DNA of 16,697 nucleotides from Bacteroidales bacterium. GTDB taxonomy: Bacteria; Bacteroidota; Bacteroidia; Bacteroidales; UBA7960. Positions 14,927 to 16,697 of the stretch are shown one piece after another. How positions within the stretch are numbered: position 1 is the stretch's first letter; the number at the start of each line of letters is the position of its first letter. The stretch lies in contig SLNX01000192.1 in NCBI GenBank assembly GCA_007132825.1, positions 1 to 16,697 of the forward strand. The letters are read 5' to 3'. A model generated the notes under the pieces. The model had not been told where the DNA came from. It saw nothing but the letters and a program-made list of their open reading frames with translations, and made no database searches. A program made the position numbers and the translations under genes.

Positions 14927-15083
14927 AGCGCACAAAAGAAAAAAACAACCAATGGCCAATAATTTTTATGTTCTGTGTTTATTTCTTGCGCCTTTATTGT
15001 TATTTTTAATCAACTTAACCAGATGCTTCTTGATCATCAGGAATAAAATATCGACATTTTTCCTGATCGAATGATTGTGCGCT
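14927..15083 (-). promoter_or_regulatory. candidate structured leader upstream of the coiled-coil/pheT genes
   Basis: Within the 226-base gene-free stretch 14895-15120, read on the minus strand, AGCGCACAA (15083-15075) is perfectly complementary to TTGTGCGCT (14935-14927). The enclosed segment holds ATCAGGAA (15067-15060) complementary to TTCCTGAT (15043-15036). The outer pair would close a 157-base structure a few bases after the predicted transcription start. The remainder of the region is A/T-rich and shows no recognised riboswitch or T-box features. Neither stem is long enough to exclude chance. Confidence 0.25.
15036..15067. repeat. 8-bp inverted repeat ATCAGGAA / TTCCTGAT
   Basis: The arms 15036-15043 and 15060-15067 are perfect complements with a 16-base A/T-rich spacer. 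The repeat lies between the divergent coiled-coil and comF-like genes. It could be an operator or the inner hairpin of the candidate minus-strand leader. Confidence 0.45.
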
Positions 15084-15095
15084 AATAAAGTGCGA

Positions 15096-15103
15096 CAAAT
15101 TTA
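15096..15103 (-). promoter_or_regulatory. candidate -7 promoter element for the coiled-coil/pheT genes
   Basis: On the minus strand TAAATTTG matches the Bacteroidota -7 consensus TAnnTTTG. A weak GTTC lies 19 bases upstream in place of the -33 element. Predicted transcription would start near 15088-15091, about 195 bases before the coiled-coil start codon. The element lies 18 bases before the start of the divergent comF-like gene. Confidence 0.45.
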
Positions 15104-15120
15104 CACAATTTATATCATTT

Positions 15121-15828
15121 ATGAACCTCTCAATTGTCATCAGGGTTTATGTAAAAAACTTCATTTCCCTGGTTTATCCCGAAACATGCTGTGCATGCAG
15201 CAGATGCCTGATGACCCGCGAAAAACACTTATGCACAATATGTCGCACATTGTTGCCACAAACCCGGTTTCATAAGCACAAAGACAACCAGCTCTCCCGA
15301 ATCTTCTGGGGCCGGCAGAACATAGAAACCGGGACGGCATTATATTTCTTTCAAAAAAAAGGGAAGGTACAACGTGTTATCCATCAGTTTAAATACAAAG
15401 GCAACATTGAGCTGGGTTATTTCCTGGGAACAATTCTTGGACACAACATGGCCCATTCCAATCTTTATCATTCTGTTAACTGTGTGATTCCCGTGCCATT
15501 GCATATGGACAAAGAGCGGAAGCGCGGATTTAATCAAAGCGCGGTTATTGCACAAGGGATCGCGAAAAGCATGAAGATTGAATTCCGTAAAGATTTGCTG
15601 ATTCGAAGCACGCACACCGAAACGCAAACCAGGAAAGACAGATTGCAGCGCTGGCAAAATGTGTGTAATGTGTTTGATACACCAAACCCCGAATTATTGG
15701 AGCACAAATCAATTCTTCTTGTTGACGATGTGATCACAACCGGGGCAACAATGGAAGCCTGCATTGAAAAGCTGCTTCAAATAAATGGGGTACGTGTATG
15801 GGTTGCCACCCTAGCCATCACCGACTAG
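15121..15828 (+). CDS. ComF-family phosphoribosyltransferase-like protein
   Basis: The protein has 235 residues, the usual size of ComF. An N-terminal zinc-ribbon-like part contains CxxC pairs at Cys23/Cys26 and Cys38/Cys41. The C-terminal part is a type I phosphoribosyltransferase fold with the PRPP-binding signature VDDVITTGAT (201-210) and the upstream ComF landmark PVPLHMDKERKRGFNQS. ComF proteins are needed for DNA uptake during natural transformation in several bacteria, probably handling single-stranded DNA inside the cell, but many non-competent species keep them, so the function here is open. The start MNLSIVIRVYVKNFISLVYP resembles other family N-termini just before the Cys pairs. 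Its stop codon is only two bases from the stop of the convergent lamin-tail gene, and no terminator is visible. Confidence 0.9.
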   Translation: MNLSIVIRVYVKNFISLVYPETCCACSRCLMTREKHLCTICRTLLPQTRFHKHKDNQLSRIFWGRQNIETGTALYFFQKKGKVQRVIHQFKYKGNIELGYFLGTILGHNMAHSNLYHSVNCVIPVPLHMDKERKRGFNQSAVIAQGIAKSMKIEFRKDLLIRSTHTETQTRKDRLQRWQNVCNVFDTPNPELLEHKSILLVDDVITTGATMEACIEKLLQINGVRVWVATLAITD

Positions 15829-15830
15829 CC

Positions 15831-16697
15831 TCAAAAAGAACCCGCAAGAACTGCAGTTCCTTTAAAGTTTCTCACCGAGCCCTGTTTGTTAAACAGCTCA
15901 AGGTGTATAACATAAACACCAATAGCCGCTTTCAGGCCTTCATCGGTGGTGCCGTCCCAGGTAAACACGCCGGATATCGCAATTAACTCCGCTGTTGCAA
16001 TTTGACGAACCATCCGGCCCCTGCTGTCATATACACGTACGTTGGCAACATATCCCGGTTGCTCCAGTGCATAATGAATGTGCAATAGGTCATTGCTGCC
16101 ACTTCCGTCGGGCGCAAACACTTTGGGCATAATCTCAAACTCAAACCCGTCAGCCTTATGATAATTCGCGTACTGAGAGTTTCGATAAGCGGGCGTTCCA
16201 AATCCTGAAGAGGTTGAAGCTGAGTGCCAGTTAAACCTGTCTGCGGTTGGCCTGTCAGGATGAATACGTTCCAGGGCAACTCCTTTTACATTCGTTAGCA
16301 TTGGCAAGTGCATGGATTCATTGTAATGCATCTTGTCAATAATTTGGTGGCTATTGTTTGCCAGTACAATGATCCCTTCAGCGTTGGTCATTCTTGGCAT
16401 GCCCTCCAGTTCAAGAAAAGCATCCGTATCGGGGGTTAAAAAAGTACGCTTTACCGCTTCTGTATCGGCTGAAAGGACCAGGTAGTCACCGGGGAAAAGC
16501 AAATAAGAACCATTGCTTATGGTCTGAAGCGTAATCAGATGGTTTTCAACAGTATCCTTGGATGCCAATAAATAATCGGACATATCAAAAACCTGGCCCG
16601 ACCGATTATAAAGTTCCACATAACGGGATCCAAAATAGGGGGGATTAAAAAGCACTTCATTGATGATGATGTCACCTTTCGGGGCTTTTTTCGGAAC
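15831..16697 (-). CDS. lamin-tail-domain protein with FlgD-like C-terminal domain, N-terminus missing
   Basis: The frame is open to the right window edge, so only the last 288 residues are seen. An apparent GTG start at 16655 is internal: the codons before it encode PKGDIIINE, which runs directly into VLFNPPYFGSRYVELYNRS, the opening of a lamin tail domain (about residues 8-115 of the visible part). The C-terminal part has PKVFAPDGSGSNDLLHIHYAL, VRVYDSRGRMVRQIA and TWDGTTDEGLKAAIGVYV, typical of FlgD-like immunoglobulin folds that end many large Bacteroidota surface or secreted proteins. It is probably exported; no classical type IX secretion sorting domain is obvious to me. The role is unknown. 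It converges on the comF-like gene with a two-base gap. Confidence 0.85.
   Translation of the reverse strand, partial: VPKKAPKGDIIINEVLFNPPYFGSRYVELYNRSGQVFDMSDYLLASKDTVENHLITLQTISNGSYLLFPGDYLVLSADTEAVKRTFLTPDTDAFLELEGMPRMTNAEGIIVLANNSHQIIDKMHYNESMHLPMLTNVKGVALERIHPDRPTADRFNWHSASTSSGFGTPAYRNSQYANYHKADGFEFEIMPKVFAPDGSGSNDLLHIHYALEQPGYVANVRVYDSRGRMVRQIATAELIAISGVFTWDGTTDEGLKAAIGVYVIHLELFNKQGSVRNFKGTAVLAGSF

Noticed and set aside
14966..15037. 23-codon minus-strand reading frame in the pheT-side leader (MIKKHLVKLIK...)
   Set aside because: Lys/Asn/Ile-rich content is what A/T-rich non-coding DNA gives by chance, there is no ribosome-binding sequence, and it has no Phe codons that would suggest attenuation of pheT.

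Overview
The window comes from a member of the Bacteroidota, most likely on the Bacteroidales/Marinilabiliales side. Four things support this. The left third is a type IX secretion system (T9SS)/gliding core cluster in the order porP-gldK-gldL-gldM-gldN, the arrangement known from the Porphyromonas por locus. The genes rarely have Shine-Dalgarno sequences. Several intergenic regions carry the Bacteroidota TAnnTTTG type of -7 promoter element. The lamin-tail protein at the right end is also typical of the phylum. The window is densely coded housekeeping and secretion DNA. I see no tRNA, rRNA, CRISPR array, transposase or prophage gene.

Layout, left to right. (1) Positions 1-5700, plus strand: the 3' part of a PorP/SprF-like outer-membrane protein, then complete gldK (lipoprotein), gldL and gldM (the inner-membrane proton-driven motor) and gldN (periplasmic ring partner), ending at a strong, apparently bidirectional terminator. 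(2) Positions 5746-8884, minus strand: two unrelated fumarases in tandem, the iron-sulfur class I enzyme upstream and the class II FumC downstream, each followed by its own terminator. (3) Positions 9045-11445, plus strand: rbfA, a SAM-dependent methyltransferase and a LolC/E-type (FtsX-like) permease, very tightly packed. (4) Positions 11481-14894, minus strand: a membrane-anchored coiled-coil protein of unknown function followed by pheT. (5) A 226-base non-coding region (14895-15120), the longest gene-free stretch, which carries nested inverted repeats behind a good -7 element. (6) Positions 15121-15828, plus strand: a ComF-like phosphoribosyltransferase. (7) Positions 15831-16697, minus strand: the C-terminal part of a lamin-tail-domain protein that runs off the window.

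How the genes work together: GldL and GldM form the motor, and GldK and GldN form the periplasmic ring attached to the outer membrane. With PorP-like proteins they export and anchor T9SS cargo. The fumarase pair supplies the fumarate/malate step of central metabolism with an oxygen-sensitive and an oxygen-stable enzyme. RbfA (ribosome maturation) and PheT (tRNA charging) are translation genes, each co-directional with an envelope-associated gene.

No gene here is clearly a new system. The parts least explained by known families are non-coding: the nested inverted repeats upstream of the coiled-coil/pheT pair, three evenly spaced AATGGTTTT repeats just upstream of the class I fumarase, a terminator loop complementary to the fumC leader, and hairpins in the gldK leader and between gldL and gldM. 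All of these were found by eye and need folding and comparative tests.
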